DNA from: Anagrus nilaparvatae
Taxonomy: Eukaryota; Arthropoda; Insecta; Hymenoptera; Mymaridae
Assembly: GCA_022575985.1 (NCBI GenBank)
Contig: JAKSXM010000007.1
Span: 37,202,501 to 37,266,500 of the forward strand
Direction of reading: 5' to 3'
Length of the DNA: 64,000 nt
A program made the position numbers and the translations under genes. Shown here piece by piece: positions 24,060 to 37,044 of the stretch. The notes under the pieces are model-generated. The model was given only the letters and a program-made list of their open reading frames with translations, had not been told where the DNA came from and made no database searches. How positions within the stretch are numbered: the stretch's first letter is position 1; each line of letters begins with the position of its first letter.

Positions 24060-26600
24060 TATAAATATAAAGAAATTCAACTATAAAGGATTCAAAAATA
24101 TAACCTAAGTATCATGAAAATCCATTGCTGGAGCAGTGTTTATTCCATTGATAATGGTTTATTCTTATGATGAATGTTTAAAAAGTTTAAAAACTCATTA
24201 ATTGCAGAAAACAAGTAATCAATATCTATAAGGTTAACAAGACTCATATCGTATAATAGCTAATTCCTTTTGAACATTGATCGTAAGAACAAAGACTACT
24301 CCAGTAATGGATTTCTTGATAGTTAAGTAATATTTTTATTTTTTAAATGATGAAATAACTATCTCTTTTTTTTAGGTATATGTCTAGCATGCAAATCAGT
24401 CAGCAATAAATAAAAAAAATAAATAATTAAATGAACAATTTTTTTCTTTTAAGTTTTTAGCTTTTAACTAAGGGTTTCAAAAATATAATTCAGTTCGGCT
24501 TTACATTTACAGTCTCATGTGTATCAAAAAATCCATGACTCGTGTTGTGTTTGTTCTTACAATGAATGTTCTGCAGTTTAAAAACTCATTAATTGCAGCA
24601 AAACAAGTAATAAGTATCTTAGACAGACAAGAAAAATTTGGTATATAATAGCTAAATAAATAACCATCTCTTTTTTTTATATGTGTCCAGCATGCATCTG
24701 TCAGTTATAGCAGAAAAAAGCACATAAAAAAAATAAAAAAATAAATGAAAAATTTTTTCTTTTAGGTTAGAGTTTTTAATTCAGGCTTTCAAGCATATAA
24801 TATAGTTCGGCTTTATATTAACATTCTCATGTGTTACTTAAGTTTCAAGAAATCCATTGCTGGAGCAGTGTTCATTCTTACGATGAATGTTCTGCAGTTT
24901 AAGAACTCATTAATTGCAGAAAACAAGTAATCAATATCTAAGATTGACAAGAATTATATGGTGTAATAGCTGATTCCTTTTGAAACCAGAACATTGATCG
25001 TAAGAACAAAGCGACTACTCCAGTAATGGATTTCTTGATAGTTAAGTAAAACTTGAATAAAAAATATTATTCGCATTCATTCATTTTTTTTTTTAAATAA
25101 TAAAAAAGCTATCTCTTTTTTTTTCATATGTCTGGCATGCATCTTTCTATTAAAGTAGACAACAATACATAATAAAATATAAAATAAATAAATAAACAAT
25201 TTTTTCTTATAAGTTTTTAAATTTTAACTAAGGGATTCAAAAATATAATTCAGTTCGTCATATTCGCAGTCTCATGTATTACCTAAGTATCAAGAAATCC
25301 ATGTGTTTGTTCTTACAATCAATGTTCTGGAGTTCAAAAGGAATTAGCTATTACACCAAATGTTTCTTGTCTGTCTATAAGATTAATTGCAGCAAAACAA
25401 GTAATAAGTATCTGCGAGACAGACAAGAAACATTTGGTGTAATAGCTAACTCCTTTTGAACTCCAGAACATTGATCAGAAGAACAAATACTATACGAGTC
25501 ATGGGCTTCTTGATACTTGAGTAACACATGTGACTGTAAATATAAAGCAAAACTGAATTATATTTTTGGATACTTTAATTATAAACTAAAAACTTAAAAG
25601 ACAAAAATTCTTAATTTATTTATTTATTTTCTTTAAATATATAATGAAATAACCATCTCTTTTTTTTATATGTCTAGCATGCATCTATCAGTTAGTTATA
25701 GCAGAAAAAAGCACATAAAAAAAATAAATAAATAAATGAAAAGTTTTTTTCTTTTAGGTTTGAGTTTATAATTCAGGCTTTCAAAGGTATAATTCAGTTC
25801 GGCTATATATTTACATTCTCATGTATTACTTAAGTATCAAGAAATCCATTGCTGGAGCACTGTTCATTTTTACGATGAATGTCCTGCAGTTTAAAAACTC
25901 ATTAATTTCAGCCAAACAAGTAATAAGTATCTAAGGCAGACAAGAAACATTTGGTGCAATAGCTAATTCCTTTCGAACTACAGAACATTGATGGTAAGAA
26001 CAAACTCTACACGAGTCATGGACTTCCTGATACTTAAGTAATACATGAGAATGTAAATATAAAGATGAACTCCAAACTAAAAACTTAAAAGACAAAAATT
26101 CTTAATTTATTTATTTATTTTCTTTAAATAATGAAAGAACCATCTTTTTTTTTATATGTCTAGCATGCATCTTTCTTTTAAAGCCGACAACCATACATAA
26201 AAAAAATAAAAAAACAATTTTTTTCTTTTAAGTTTTTAACTTTTAATTAAGGTTTTCAAAAATATAATTAAGTTCGGCTTTATATTCGTAGTCTCATTTA
26301 TTACTTAAGTATCAAGAAATCCATTACTGGAGCAGTGTTTGTTCTTACGATCAATGTTCTGGAGTTCAAAAAGAATTAGCTATTACACCATACGAGTCTT
26401 CTCAGCCTTAGATACTTATTACTTGATTTCTGCAATTAATGAGTTTTTGAACGGCAGAACATTAATCGTAAGAATAAACACTGCTCCAGCAATGGGTTTC
26501 ATGATACTTAAGTAATACATGAGAATATAAATGTAAAGCCGAACTGAATAATATTTTTGAATGCTTTAATTACAAAATAAAAACTTAAAAGACAAAAATT
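24060..26600. repeat. Serial array of about six long hairpin units
   Basis: Each unit of roughly 280 bp folds back on itself. One arm has CTTAAGTATCAAGAAATCCA and CTGGAGCAGTGTTC, and the other arm is its reverse complement (GAACACTGCTCCAG and TTCTTGATACTTAAG), around a centre with CTCATTAATTGCAG. Units lie near 24095-24330, 24490-24660 (right arm missing), 24800-25060, 25250-25560, 25800-26070 and 26265-26550. They are separated by shared spacers with CATATGTCTAGCATGCATC and poly-AT. No ORF. It looks like a foldback MITE amplified together with its flanks. Confidence 0.8.
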
Positions 26601-26935
26601 TGCAATATTTTTTAAATAAGGCTAAAAATATCTAGTGGTATTTTTTTAAGAAAAGTGTTTAGTTATAAAATATTAGAGAAATTTTTAAGTAAAAAAAAAA
26701 TATTTATATGATGCTTAAAAATATATTTTTTAAGAATCTTGTAGGACAGTTTTTCATTTAAGACCATTTTGGCAAATAAATATTTTTAAAAATAAAAAGT
26801 TAAAGGGCACAAAGGGCATTTCGTTGGCCGATTCACTATATATAGAACTGGGCATATCCTTTTTTATTAAAAAACGTGTACATTTTTAGTTCTTAGGAGG
26901 GGGAGATTGCCCCCTTTCATCCCTCACTGGTATAG

Positions 26936-27725
26936 TTAATTTAATTTAAGTAAAAGTATATTTCCAAATACTGACATTTATTAAATTAATAATGTTTTTA
27001 AAACTTTAATAAATTAAAGTATAATTAAAACTAAATTAAGTCTTGTTGTTTCCTAATCACAAGCTCATTTGAATTTTTTGGGTCCAGAAAATAAGGTTTT
27101 TATGATTAAAATTTATTTGATTTCCTTACAATATTTTTAATTGATCTACTTTTGATATATAATTCAACTTTCGGCCCATAAATGTTGTGAGATGAAATTT
27201 TATGGCCTAAGCTAAGTAAAATTTTATTTCAGTAAAGTATAAATTCCTAATAAATATGTTATAACTTTTGGGTCATTAATGTTGTGAGATGAAATTATAT
27301 GGCCTAAGCTAAGTAAAAATTTAATTTAAGCAAAAGTATATTTCAAAATACTGATGCTGATTAAATTAATAATGTTTTTAAAACTTTAATAAATTAAAGT
27401 ATAATTAAAACTAAGTTAAGTCTTGTTGTTTCCTAATCACAAGCTCATCTGAATTTGAAGTTTTTGGGTCCAGAAAATAAGGTTTTTATGATTAAAATTT
27501 ATTTGATTTCCTTACAATATTCCTAATTGATCTACTTTTGATATATAATTCAAGTTTCGGCCCATAAATGTTGTGAGATGAAATTTTATGGCCTAAGCTA
27601 AGTAAAATTTTAATTTAAGCAAAGTATAAATTCCTAATAAATATATTATAACTTTTGGGCCATAAATGTTGTGAGATGAAATTAAATGGCCTAAGCTAAG
27701 TGAATTTTTATTTCAGCAAAAGTTT
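26936..27725. repeat. Tandem duplication of ~385 bp
   Basis: 26936-27318 and 27320-27720 are near-identical (shared TAAGTCTTGTTGTTTCCTAA and ATGTTGTGAGATGAAATT). Within each copy the ATGTTGTGAGATGAAATT...GGCCTAAGCTAAG block is itself repeated once, about 110 bp apart. Confidence 0.85.
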
Positions 27726-27984
27726 ACAGTAAACAGATAATTTTTCTTATTCAGCTTTGTCACATTGAGCTCACAGGCTGTACTATAAATATAATTAGCT
27801 TATATTATAACAATTTATTATCTTCAGAAACTGCTTAACTTGCCAGGCCCCTAAATAACCATTTCATCTGATCCCTGCAGGGATAGTTTAAGTATCTGAA
27901 GTACAAGGGCCCTACGGATCCCTTGTACGGAAGGTCGATATAGGCAGGTAGGCTCTTAAAACTACGAATATTAGGCTTTTATTT

Positions 27985-30110
27985 TTATTTTATGTTAACC
28001 CCCTTTATGGGGCAGTTACACATCGCACGAAAATAAACATGTCCCATTAGAAATTGGGTAAGGTAATAGTCCACCTTCCTATGCTGTCGCCCAGTCCATG
28101 CCTGCAAATATGAGATCAGAGTATGCGTCCACCTGGCCTTTTCATCATTCTTCCATCGTCCCTGCCATGTGCTCATACAGCTGGAGCGGGCGCGAGAGGA
28201 TGCCACTTCGCAGTCCTCTATACTATAGTATATCTATTTCCGCTCCAACTCTAGCAGGTCGATGGGTATGACCGATACCTGGATCGTCTCAAGGGATACC
28301 CTATGGTCCGCGCATGCGATCCTCAGGGCCGCTTGCCGCGGCACAGACTATATTTTATGTCTCTACTTGGCAGTTTTGGTGAAATCTGCCCAGATCTCAG
28401 ATCCGTAAAGCAGGACAGAATTTACAACGGACATCAACAATCTTCGCTTCCCTGGTTTGGGCCCTCCTATGTTGGCCATGAGCCTTGGCAAGGAGGATGC
28501 GACTGACGCGGTCTTCTTACTCGACCTCTGAAATTGATTTCAGAAGTTCAGCTTGTTATCAAGCAGAACTTCCAGGTACTTGACCGATGTTTTGGTTCGG
28601 ATCGTGTGAGGGTTTCCCATCATCGTCATCGTCATTTACATCGATGTCCGTAGAAATTGTTGTTCGACAGGTCAGCAGTACGATCTCCGTTTTTGAGCTG
28701 GAGCCCGTGCTCGCCCATCCAGAGATTGACCTGTCTCATTGACCTCTCCTGGATTACCCGCATGTCCCTGCCGGTGATGGTCAGGGCCACGTCGTCCACG
28801 TACCCGATCAAAGGCTCCTTCTGGGAGGTCAACGCGCAACAAGCCGTCGTAAAAGGTATTCTACAGGTCTGGTCCGAGAACCGAGCCTTGCATGATGCCT
28901 GCGCTCAAAATTCTCTGCCGCCTGCCATCAAGAGTGTCGTAGAGCAGTCTTCGGTCCCGTAGGTAGTCCTTCAGGACGTTACCCAAATACCTGGGTATCC
29001 AAAAATCCTGCTCGAGGGACCGGATCATGTCATCCCTCCTGGCAGAGTTAAACGCGTTTTTGACGTTCAGCGGCACCAGGGCGGCCTCCTTGCGGATCGC
29101 AGAATTTCTCTCCCTCTCGTCTTTCACGATATTCATGACACGCCGGATGGCATCTATCGTGGAATGTCCTTCACAAAATCCATGCTGATCCTCGGAAAGG
29201 CCACCGCCCTCCTTGATGGCACTTCTCAGCCTTGCTCGGAGCATGCTCTCCATCACCTTTCCAATGGTATTTAGCATGCACAAGGGTCTGTAAGATGATG
29301 GAGAATCCGGGGCTCCACCTTTACCCTTGTTCAAGAGCACGAGGCGTACCAACTTCCACTGCCTTGGGAACACTCGCCCCACCAAACATGCATTAAACAT
29401 GCTTAACTGGATACCAAGGATTATTTTGACCGCTCGTTTGAGCACTTCCGCTGGTGTCCCGTCCGGCCCTGTCGCGCCTTGCCATTTTTCATGGCCTTGA
29501 TGGCCTTGAACAGCTCGTCCTCGCTGAATAGCGGAACTTTCTCCCTGCGTATCGCCTCTACCGGATTTTCCCGGATGAGTCGCTCAGGGAAGAGAGCGCC
29601 GATGATTCGTTCTGTCGACACTGCGTCCATCATGTTGTCAGACCCCCGGTTCAACTTGCCTATTACGACTCTGTAACTAAGACCCCAGGGGTCTTTGTTT
29701 ACTTACTCGCGTAATGAACGCAAGCATGGAGCCTTGTTTTGACGGATAGTTATGGTCAGCCGGTGTTTAGCATCTTTGTGTTCCTCGGAAAGTGCAGAAG
29801 CTTCGGGCCTGTCCCATGCTCTCTGCGCCCTTTGTCGCGTCCTGTGGCACTCCTTGCGGAGCTCCGCAAAGCGGATTGCGGTTAAAGCAGGCAAAAAGAA
29901 TCCGCGACCTCGCTTCTTCCTCGGGATTTTTCTTTTTGATCCTAATCCAGCACCCAATCGCCTTTTTATGGACATAGTCCCCAAAACAGCTGCAGCGCCA
30001 ATTCTCTCGCCAACACCAGCGTCTTTTGAAAAAATCCGTGATTTTGCTTTTTTTGCCAAGATTTTATTTGCAACATGGCGATTATTCAGGTCGGAGTGTT
30101 GATCGTATGC
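27985..30110 (-). mobile_element. R1-like LINE ORF2, truncated and decayed
   Basis: The largest R1 copy in the window. Order on the minus strand: endonuclease-RT linker (30059-29703, FAELRKECHRTRQRAQRA), RT start (29654-29421), RT core (29445-28632) and C-terminal domain (28206-27985, KARWTHTLISYLQAW and YYLTQFLMGH). The endonuclease domain and ORF1 are absent, so it is 5-prime truncated. Frame changes and stops occur between every block. The family normally inserts in 28S rDNA; here there is no rDNA flank. Confidence 0.88.
28632..29660 (-). pseudogene. R1-like reverse transcriptase core
   Basis: Contains, in order, MKNGKARQGRTGHQ (the usual APGPDG loop disrupted by an indel), SSYRPLCMLNTIGKVMES, LSEDQHGFCEGHSTIDAI, a damaged palm motif PLNVKNAFNSARRDDM (Leu-Asn where Val-Asp is usual, so the first catalytic Asp is lost), IMQGSVLGP, and after another break YVDDVALTI with the YVDD catalytic box. 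This order is that of a non-LTR RT. Several frameshifts and the lost Asp show it is inactive. Confidence 0.88.
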
Positions 30111-30536
30111 GACGTTGTGCTCTTTGCATGCTTCGTCTTAAGGATTAATCCTAGAGTCTTGTCTAGCCTATCACAAATTTAATTTCGTTCCTTGGCTACA
30201 GTACCTAACCAAAAAATAATAAATTATAGCATTAATTAAAAAAAGAAAAATTTTTATAACTACTTGTAGTCTGGAAAATGAAGCTCAAAATGCAATTTAT
30301 TAATCAACGTATTAAGTAAGCCTCGGCCGGTTTTTCTACCTGAATCAAATTTTCTATAGAATCTTTATTAAACATAACTGGTAAAGATCTGTCAATAAAC
30401 TAAATTAAACAAACAAAATACGAAAATATATATGCAAAAATCTGCGAAAAAAATATATATGTGAAAGTCTGCAAAAATATATAAAAAAAGTTTACTTAAT
30501 TCGCAATCATTAGTTTAACATCATATTCCGAGCAAT

Positions 30537-31165
30537 ATGAAGGTTAAATTATCGGAACACTGAATAAAAATAATAAATTTTGAAGACGAAAATCTAGGAT
30601 CGCGCAGATCTAAACATGGTATAAGATGGCCAAATAATATTCGTGCAATAATAGTTGGTTCTTCCGGCTGTGGCAAGACAACGGTTCTGATAAGCGTACT
30701 GTTTGATGAGTATTGACCTAGATTCAAAAACTTGTATGCATACTCAAAATCTTTATTTCGAAATAAATTTGAGTACACACATAAAATTGGTTATTACACT
30801 TTTTTACACTACACTTTTAAGTTATTTTGCCATCCTAAGCTAAGCCACACAGTATCATGATTTTTGACGATGTTACCCCTGAAGATATAGAAATAATAAA
30901 ACAATACTTTACAACAGGGAGACATTTTGATTTGGACACATTTTTGTTAAAGTTACGCGAGTTCCCCAAAAAATAATATTTGAGATAATGCCAATTTTTT
31001 AATAATTTTTCGACAGGATGAGTTGAGTTTGCTAAATATTTACAAAAATCACGTTATCGGAGACATAAATTTTAAAAAAATTATCGAAATTTATACCGAA
31101 TCCTGGCAAAATGATGTATTTGGTATTTTAGTTATTGACATACAAGCGGATTTAAATTAAGGGAG
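30537..31165 (+). pseudogene. Polinton/Maverick packaging ATPase (FtsK-HerA type)
   Basis: The plus strand opens with ATG at 30537, has a stop at 30561, then gives WPNNIRAIIVGSSGCGKTTV, a Walker A loop, with LYAYSKSL after another stop. Near 30857-30970 MIFDDVTPEDIEIIKQYF gives the Walker B box and the following GRH segment. Further on LLNIYKNHVIGDINFKKI matches the tail of Polinton ATPases. In Polintons this ATPase is thought to pump the genome into capsids. At least four frame breaks. It is directly followed by the next Polinton gene on the same strand. Confidence 0.85.
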
Positions 31166-31213
31166 GTACAGACTAGGCTTTAACCACAATATTATTTTGT
31201 AAAAACATGCAGT

Positions 31214-32026
31214 TTGCTTTCAGATGTCAAGGTATTAACACACCTAAAAAAAATGAAGGATCAAAAATTAGCTGAAGAGATTGAAAGAACGCGTAAAACT
31301 ATTCGTAAAAAATATGAGTTATTGAATGAGGATTTATCTGGGGACGAGGCGAGCTTCGCCAAAAGATACAAACCGCTAATAGAACCTTTAGAGAATATAG
31401 CTGAGTTGAATACTACCCTCACTCCTCCTGCTTTTTCAACACCAGTGAAAAATAATACTGTAAGCACTGTTAAAAAACTTACATCATCGACGAAAAAAAG
31501 AAAAATTTTTTATCTATCTGCCTTATCGGCACCGCACTCGTTTTACCCGAACAAACGCTTGCATGGAAACCCGAACATTAATAACGTGAATAATATGAAC
31601 TTGGTCAACCAGCCCGACGTTGACGTTGTTGATGTTGACGATGCTGATATTGACGATGCTGACGTTAGCGCAGCATCTGAGGATAGCAGTGGCAAAACTG
31701 ATGGTTACAATACAAGCGTCAGTTATCCTGAATTTAACGATTCGTCTATGGACACTTTGAATTTGGATGACTATCTTCAGTCTATTAACCCCCTCCCTCG
31801 TACATATGTAGAAGAGTTTTATAGAAATTCCAATGCAAATGATACGGTCTACAGTCCTTACGTAAAAAATAACGAGCAACTTTATCTAGGCAGCCAAACT
31901 CTGTCATTCGCTTCTAATGAATTTATCGTTCAAGTCGGCCAAAAGCTTCTCAGCTTTACTTCCTGGGGGTTTAACTCGCGTAGGACACATTCGCAAGTCA
32001 TTAAAATCGTGTATGCTTTTGGATAA
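31214..32026 (+). pseudogene. Polinton capsid-region protein (PX-like), frameshifted near its end
   Basis: A 270-codon frame that starts with a helical segment EEIERTRKTIRKKYELLN and has an acidic centre (DVDVVDVDDADIDDAD). Near the end QLYLGSQTLSFASNEFIV resembles the LG-x4-IxFxxN-x-I segment seen in a conserved protein next to the ATPase in insect Polintons. The family's exact role is not established. After that point the frame runs into sequence that on the opposite strand codes for DNA polymerase, so the true C-terminus is lost. Position right after the ATPase supports the assignment. Confidence 0.65.
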
Positions 32027-33024
32027 GATAAATCAACTTCTAATGCATAGCCTACAGGGAATGAATCTGAGACGTTTTGTAGATCAAAATTTTCAAAGTT
32101 TTCTAAAAAACTAAATTCTCCTACCGGTAAAAAATCCGTCATAGATCCGTCATAGAATACAACGCGTTAATGTCAAAATAAGTCAGGTAAATGTCTGGAA
32201 GCTCTGAATTATAGTCTGGCATATAATTATTATTTGCTTTTACATAATTAATATTTGATGTACATAAAACGCCGCGTATAGCACGCTCAAAAAAGATTAA
32301 ATCATCAATGTCAGTTAAAAGTTCCAGAGATACGCCAGTATACTTAAATGCAGCGTCAATTGTAAAGCCGTTTAAAGAGAAGTAACACGTTGGGTCTATA
32401 TTAAAATATTTCATCATATCATCATGAAAATTTTCGAATATATCGCAAAGAAAAATAATATCAGTGCGTAAATACAACATATAATAATCCTTAATCGTTC
32501 TACAGTTAAATTTATTACAAATATGTTCCTGGTCAGTTATGTACGAATCTGTTAATGACGAATAAAAATGTTTTTTTTCGGATAGCTTGCACTCATTTAA
32601 CTTTTCTCTAGAGTCTACATACTCGTAAGGGCATATGCCTTTTAATGATAATAAATCGTAATCTGTTTTGTTGGGAAATTCAGATCTTAATGTTTTTTTA
32701 TGATCGTCTGATAAGAAACTTGCTAATTTTTCCAATGATGCATTTAAAAATCGTAAACTATCGATAAATTGAAATTTTATTTTGAATTTTTTTTAATTGA
32801 AATTTTATATTTAATAACGGACGAATATTTTTCCACATTTCGAGGTATAATATGTAAATCCACATCTATGTATTGGGTTAGCTTTTTTATTAAGAAATGC
32901 ATGCTATACCCTGAAATATGATGCCCAATGCAAACTATTGTAAAATTATTCCGAAAATTTAAATTACATTTCTGATTGCTCAATCCATGCATTTTTCCGC
33001 TGACATTATCATGGTCCCGGAATC
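31930..33024 (-). pseudogene. Polinton DNA polymerase B, central part
   Basis: Protein-primed family B polymerase of Polintons. From 33024 the minus strand reads FRDHDNVSGKMHGLSNQKCN and GYSMHFLIKKL (end of the exonuclease region). It continues with KGICPYEYVDS, DYYMLYLRTDIIFLCDIFE, NIDPTCYFSLNGFTIDA and ERAIRGVL, and ends with FDINALYSM. The last part (32142-31930) resumes in another frame with DFLPVGEFSFLENF and GYALEVDLSYPKAY. An 11-bp tandem duplication (ATGACGGATCT) causes this final frameshift. Sequence stops sharply at 33024, where satellite begins; the missing N-terminal half is at 52.6-54.0 kb. Confidence 0.88.
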
Positions 33025-33775
33025 GTGCCTGCAGTTAAATTTTTGAAAATTTATTGTTTTATTTGATTGGTATAATAAATATTTACTTTTTGAAACTTTG
33101 CTGAATGTTCTACAATGGACCAGCCAATTGTTATAAACAATTAACTTGTTGATTAACAAATAGAAATTCGGGACAACGCCGTTAAATTTTAAAAAAATTC
33201 TTTTTTTATTTTATAAACACAATAAATATTAACTTTTTGGCACCATGCTACATGTTCTAGAATGGATCAGCTAATTGTTATAAACAATAAACTTGTTAAT
33301 TAACAAATAGAAATTCGGGACAACAACGTTAAATTTTTGAAAAATTCTTTTTTTGTTGGATTAGCACAATAAAAATTAACTTTTTGGTACAATGCTAAGA
33401 ATTCTAGAATTGATCAGCCAATTGTTATAAAAAATTGACTTTGTTAATTAACAAATAGAAATTTGGAACACCACCGTTAAATTTTTGACAAATTCTTTTT
33501 TTGTTTGGTTAACACAATAAATATTTACTATTTGGCAACTTGCTGAAGGTTCTAGAATGGACCAGCAAATTGTTATAAACAATTAATTTTTTAATTAACA
33601 AATAGTGTTTTGGGTGCCTGCCGTTAAATTTTTGAAAATTTAATGTTTTATTTGATTGGTACAAAAAATATTAAATTTTTGGCACCATGCGAAAAGTTCT
33701 ATAATGGACCAGCTAATTGTTATAAACAATTAAATTTTTACATAATAAATGGAATCAGAATAATTTGAGTTTAGA
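33025..33775 (-). repeat. ~147-bp satellite, five monomers, reverse orientation
   Basis: The marker ATTGTTATAAACAATT recurs near 33130, 33275, 33421, 33570 and 33717. Each monomer also contains TTCTAGAATGGACCAGC and GCCGTTAAATTTTTGA. It is the reverse complement of the arrays at 37965-38565 and 49265-52343. Confidence 0.9.
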
Positions 33776-33940
33776 GTCTTAGCATCTAGTAAAGGTGATA
33801 TACGTCAAAAATTGTCCAAAAGAAAAATGTTAGTATTAGATAATATTAGATAAAATTATATATTATTTGCCTTTGCATAAAATATCTGATATTAAATATT
33901 ATTTGAAAATATTTAATATTATTTAATATAATTATATAAA

Positions 33941-34925
33941 TAAACGGCACGTCAAGCCTTACGCTAGCATAACCTAAGGAAGTAGGCGATAATACAAAAA
34001 CGACACTTCAAGGCTAAATTTATCAAAACCTAAGAAAATAGGCTTAAATAAAAAAATTACACGTCAAGCCTTACACTAGCGTAACCTACGGAAGTAGGTG
34101 ATTATAAAAAAAAACGACACGTTAAGCTTTACACTAGCGTAACCTAAGGAAGTGGGCGATTATAAAAAAACGACACGTCATTCCTTACACTAGCGTAACC
34201 TAAGGAAGTAGTCTATATTAATAAAACGACACCTCAAGCCTTAAACTAGCGTAACCTACGATAGTAGGTGATTATAAAAAAAAACGACACGTCAAGCTTT
34301 ACACTAGCGAAACCTAAGGAAGTGGGCGATTATAAAAAAAAGACGAGTCAAGCCTTACACTAGCGTAACCTAAGGAAGTAGGCTATAATAAAATAACGAC
34401 ATGTCAAGCCTTACACTAGCGTAACCTAAGGAAGTAGTCTATATTAATAAAACGACACATCAAGTCTTAAACTAGCGTATTCTACGGAAGTAGGTGATTA
34501 TAAAAAAAAACGACACGTCAAGCTTTACACTAAAGTAACCTAAGGAAGTGGGCGATTATAAAAAAAAGACACGTCAAGCCTTACACTAGCGTAACCTAAG
34601 GAAGTAGTCTATATTAATAAAACGACACGTCAAGACTTACACTAGCGTAACCTTAGGAAGTGATCGATTATAAAGAAAAGACACGTCAAGCCTTACACTA
34701 ACGTAACCTAAGGAAGTAGTGTATATTAATAAAACGACACGTCAAGCCTTGAACTGGCGTAACCTAAGGAAGTAGACGATTATAAAAAAAGAGATACATC
34801 AAGCTTACACCCACATAACCTTAGGGGGTAATTTAAAGTAAAAAACAACCAGTCAGGCTCAAAACCAAATAACCTAAGGGAGTAATTTATAGTATTAAAC
34901 GACAAATCAAGCCATGACTTTTTTT
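33941..34925 (+). repeat. ~56-bp tandem array, forward arm
   Basis: About 17 copies of a unit containing CGTCAAGCCTTACACTAGCG and AACCTAAGGAAGTAGGC. Some units recur at multiples of three or four (34109, 34277 and 34503 share a longer A-run), showing local higher-order amplification. Confidence 0.92.
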
Positions 34926-36432
34926 ATTATAAATTTCTCCCCTAGTTTATTTGGGTGTAAGGCTTGTCGCGTAGTTTAGTACTATAAATTACTCTCATAG
35001 GTTAAGAGAATGTGAGGCCTGAGATGTCGTTTTTTACTATAAATTACTCCCTAATGTTATGCGGGTTTAATGCATGCCGTGTCGTATTTTTCTAATCAAG
35101 TACTCCCTTAGGTTATGTGGATATAATGCAAGAAATGTCCTCTTTTTTATTATAAATCTGTAACTTAGGTTATGTGGGTGTAAGGCCTGAAGTGAAATTT
35201 TTATTATAAATTACTTCCTTAGGTTATTTTGGGTGTATAGCTTGTCGTGTCATTTTTTATCATTTTTTCCTAAATAGTTTCTGAGGGTGTAAGGCCTGAC
35301 ATGTCTTTTTTTACTTTACATGACTCCCTTAGGTTATGTGGGTTTAATGCTTGACGTATCGTTATTTTATTATAGCCTACTTCCTTAAGTTACGCTAGTG
35401 TAAGGCTTAACGTGTCGTTTTTTTAATATAAACTACTTCCTTAGGTTACGCTAGTTTATGGCTTGACGTGTTGTTATTATATTATGGCCTACTTTCTTAG
35501 GTTATTCTAGTGTAAGGCTTGACGTACCTTTTTTTTTATAATTGCCTACTTCTTTAGGTTACGCTAGTGTAGGGCTTGACGTGTCGTTTTTTTTATAATC
35601 ACCTATTTCCTGAGGTTACGCTAGTGTAAGGCTTGACGTTTCGTTTTATTAATTTAGACTACTTCTATAGGTTATGCTGGTGTAAGGCTTGACGTGAAAT
35701 TTTTTTTATTATAGCCTACTTTAGGTTATGTAAGTATAAAGCCTAACGTGTCGTTTTGTATTATAAATTCCTACCTTATATTATGTGGGTATGAGGCCTG
35801 AATTGACATTTTTATTATAAATTACTTCCATAGGTTATGTGCGTGTAAGGCCTGCATGTCGTTTTTTATTATAAATTACTCCCTTAGGTTTTGTGTGTGT
35901 AAGGCCTAACATGTCTTTTTGTATTATAAATTCCTACCTTAAGTTATGTGGGTGTGAGGCCTGATTTTTCGTTTTTTACTATAATTAATTACTCTCTTAG
36001 GTTAAGTGGGTGTAAGGATTGACGTGTAGTTTTTTATTATAAATTACTCCATTAACTTATCTGGGTGTAAAGCCTGACGTTTCGTTTTTTTTATAAATTA
36101 CAGTCGTCAGTTATGTGGGCGTAATGCTTGACGTGTCATTTGTTATCATAATTTTCTACTATACGTTATGTGGTTCTAAGGCCAGACGTGTCGTTTTTTT
36201 TTATAATTTACTACCTTACGTATGTGGGTGAAATGTTTGACGTATCGTTTTACAAATCTCTACTTTAGGTTATATGCGTTTAATGCTTGACGTTTTGTTT
36301 TTTAGTATAAATTTCTTCATTAGGTTATGTGAGTGTAAAGCCTGACGTATCGATTTTACTATAAATTACTCCATTATGTTATTTGGGCGTAAGGCCTAAT
36401 GTATCGTTTTCTATTATCTACCTTACGTTATG
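34926..36432 (-). repeat. ~56-bp tandem array, inverted arm
   Basis: About 26 copies of the reverse complement of the preceding array (TACTTCCTTAGGTTACGCTA and GTGTAAGGCTTGACGTGTCG). Copies in the middle of the window's palindrome differ more (TTATGTGGGTGTAAGGCCTG) than those at 35380-35700, which match the forward arm best. The centre of symmetry lies near 34925. Confidence 0.92.
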
Positions 36433-37044
36433 TACTTCAGTCGAAATACGGGGGGCGGGGGTGTACTTACGGTTGCAAATACGAGATATGCTCTAGTATA
36501 AGTTTTTTGGAACGCTGAACACGAAAATCGGGTCATTTGGTTAAGAAAATGGGGCTTCACCCTTAAATTTGCAAAAACTACCCCCAAAAGGGGAATGAAA
36601 AATTAATATTTCACCCTAAAATTAGGGGTTAGTTTTACCTAATTTAAGAGTGAAATATCAGTTTTTCATTAAATTATTACAAAAATTTTTGATTAGCGAC
36701 CCAAAAAACGCTATGAACCTACTCTTAACGTAGAAAGTTCAAAAATCGCAAAGACCCCCTTTTTGGGGATTGTTTTAGCTAATGTAAGGGTGAAATATTA
36801 ATTTTTCATTTAAAAACCAGAAAAATTATTGATTAGCGGCCCAAAAAACCCTTTAGACCTAATCTGGCCGCAAAAAGTGCGAAAATAGCGAATGCACCCC
36901 TTTTCGGGGGTTTTTTTAGCTAATATAGGGGTTAAATATTAATGTTAACTTAAAAAATCATCAAGATTCTTAATTAGTGACCCAAGAAACCCTTGGAAAG
37001 CAATTCTTGGACAAATGTATGGACTCAGAACGCGATGACATTAA

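Noticed and set aside
33941..36432. Regularly repeated 56-bp units resembling a CRISPR array
   Set aside because: The whole unit is repeated without unique spacers, the genome is clearly animal, and the array is inverted on itself. It is a tandem repeat.
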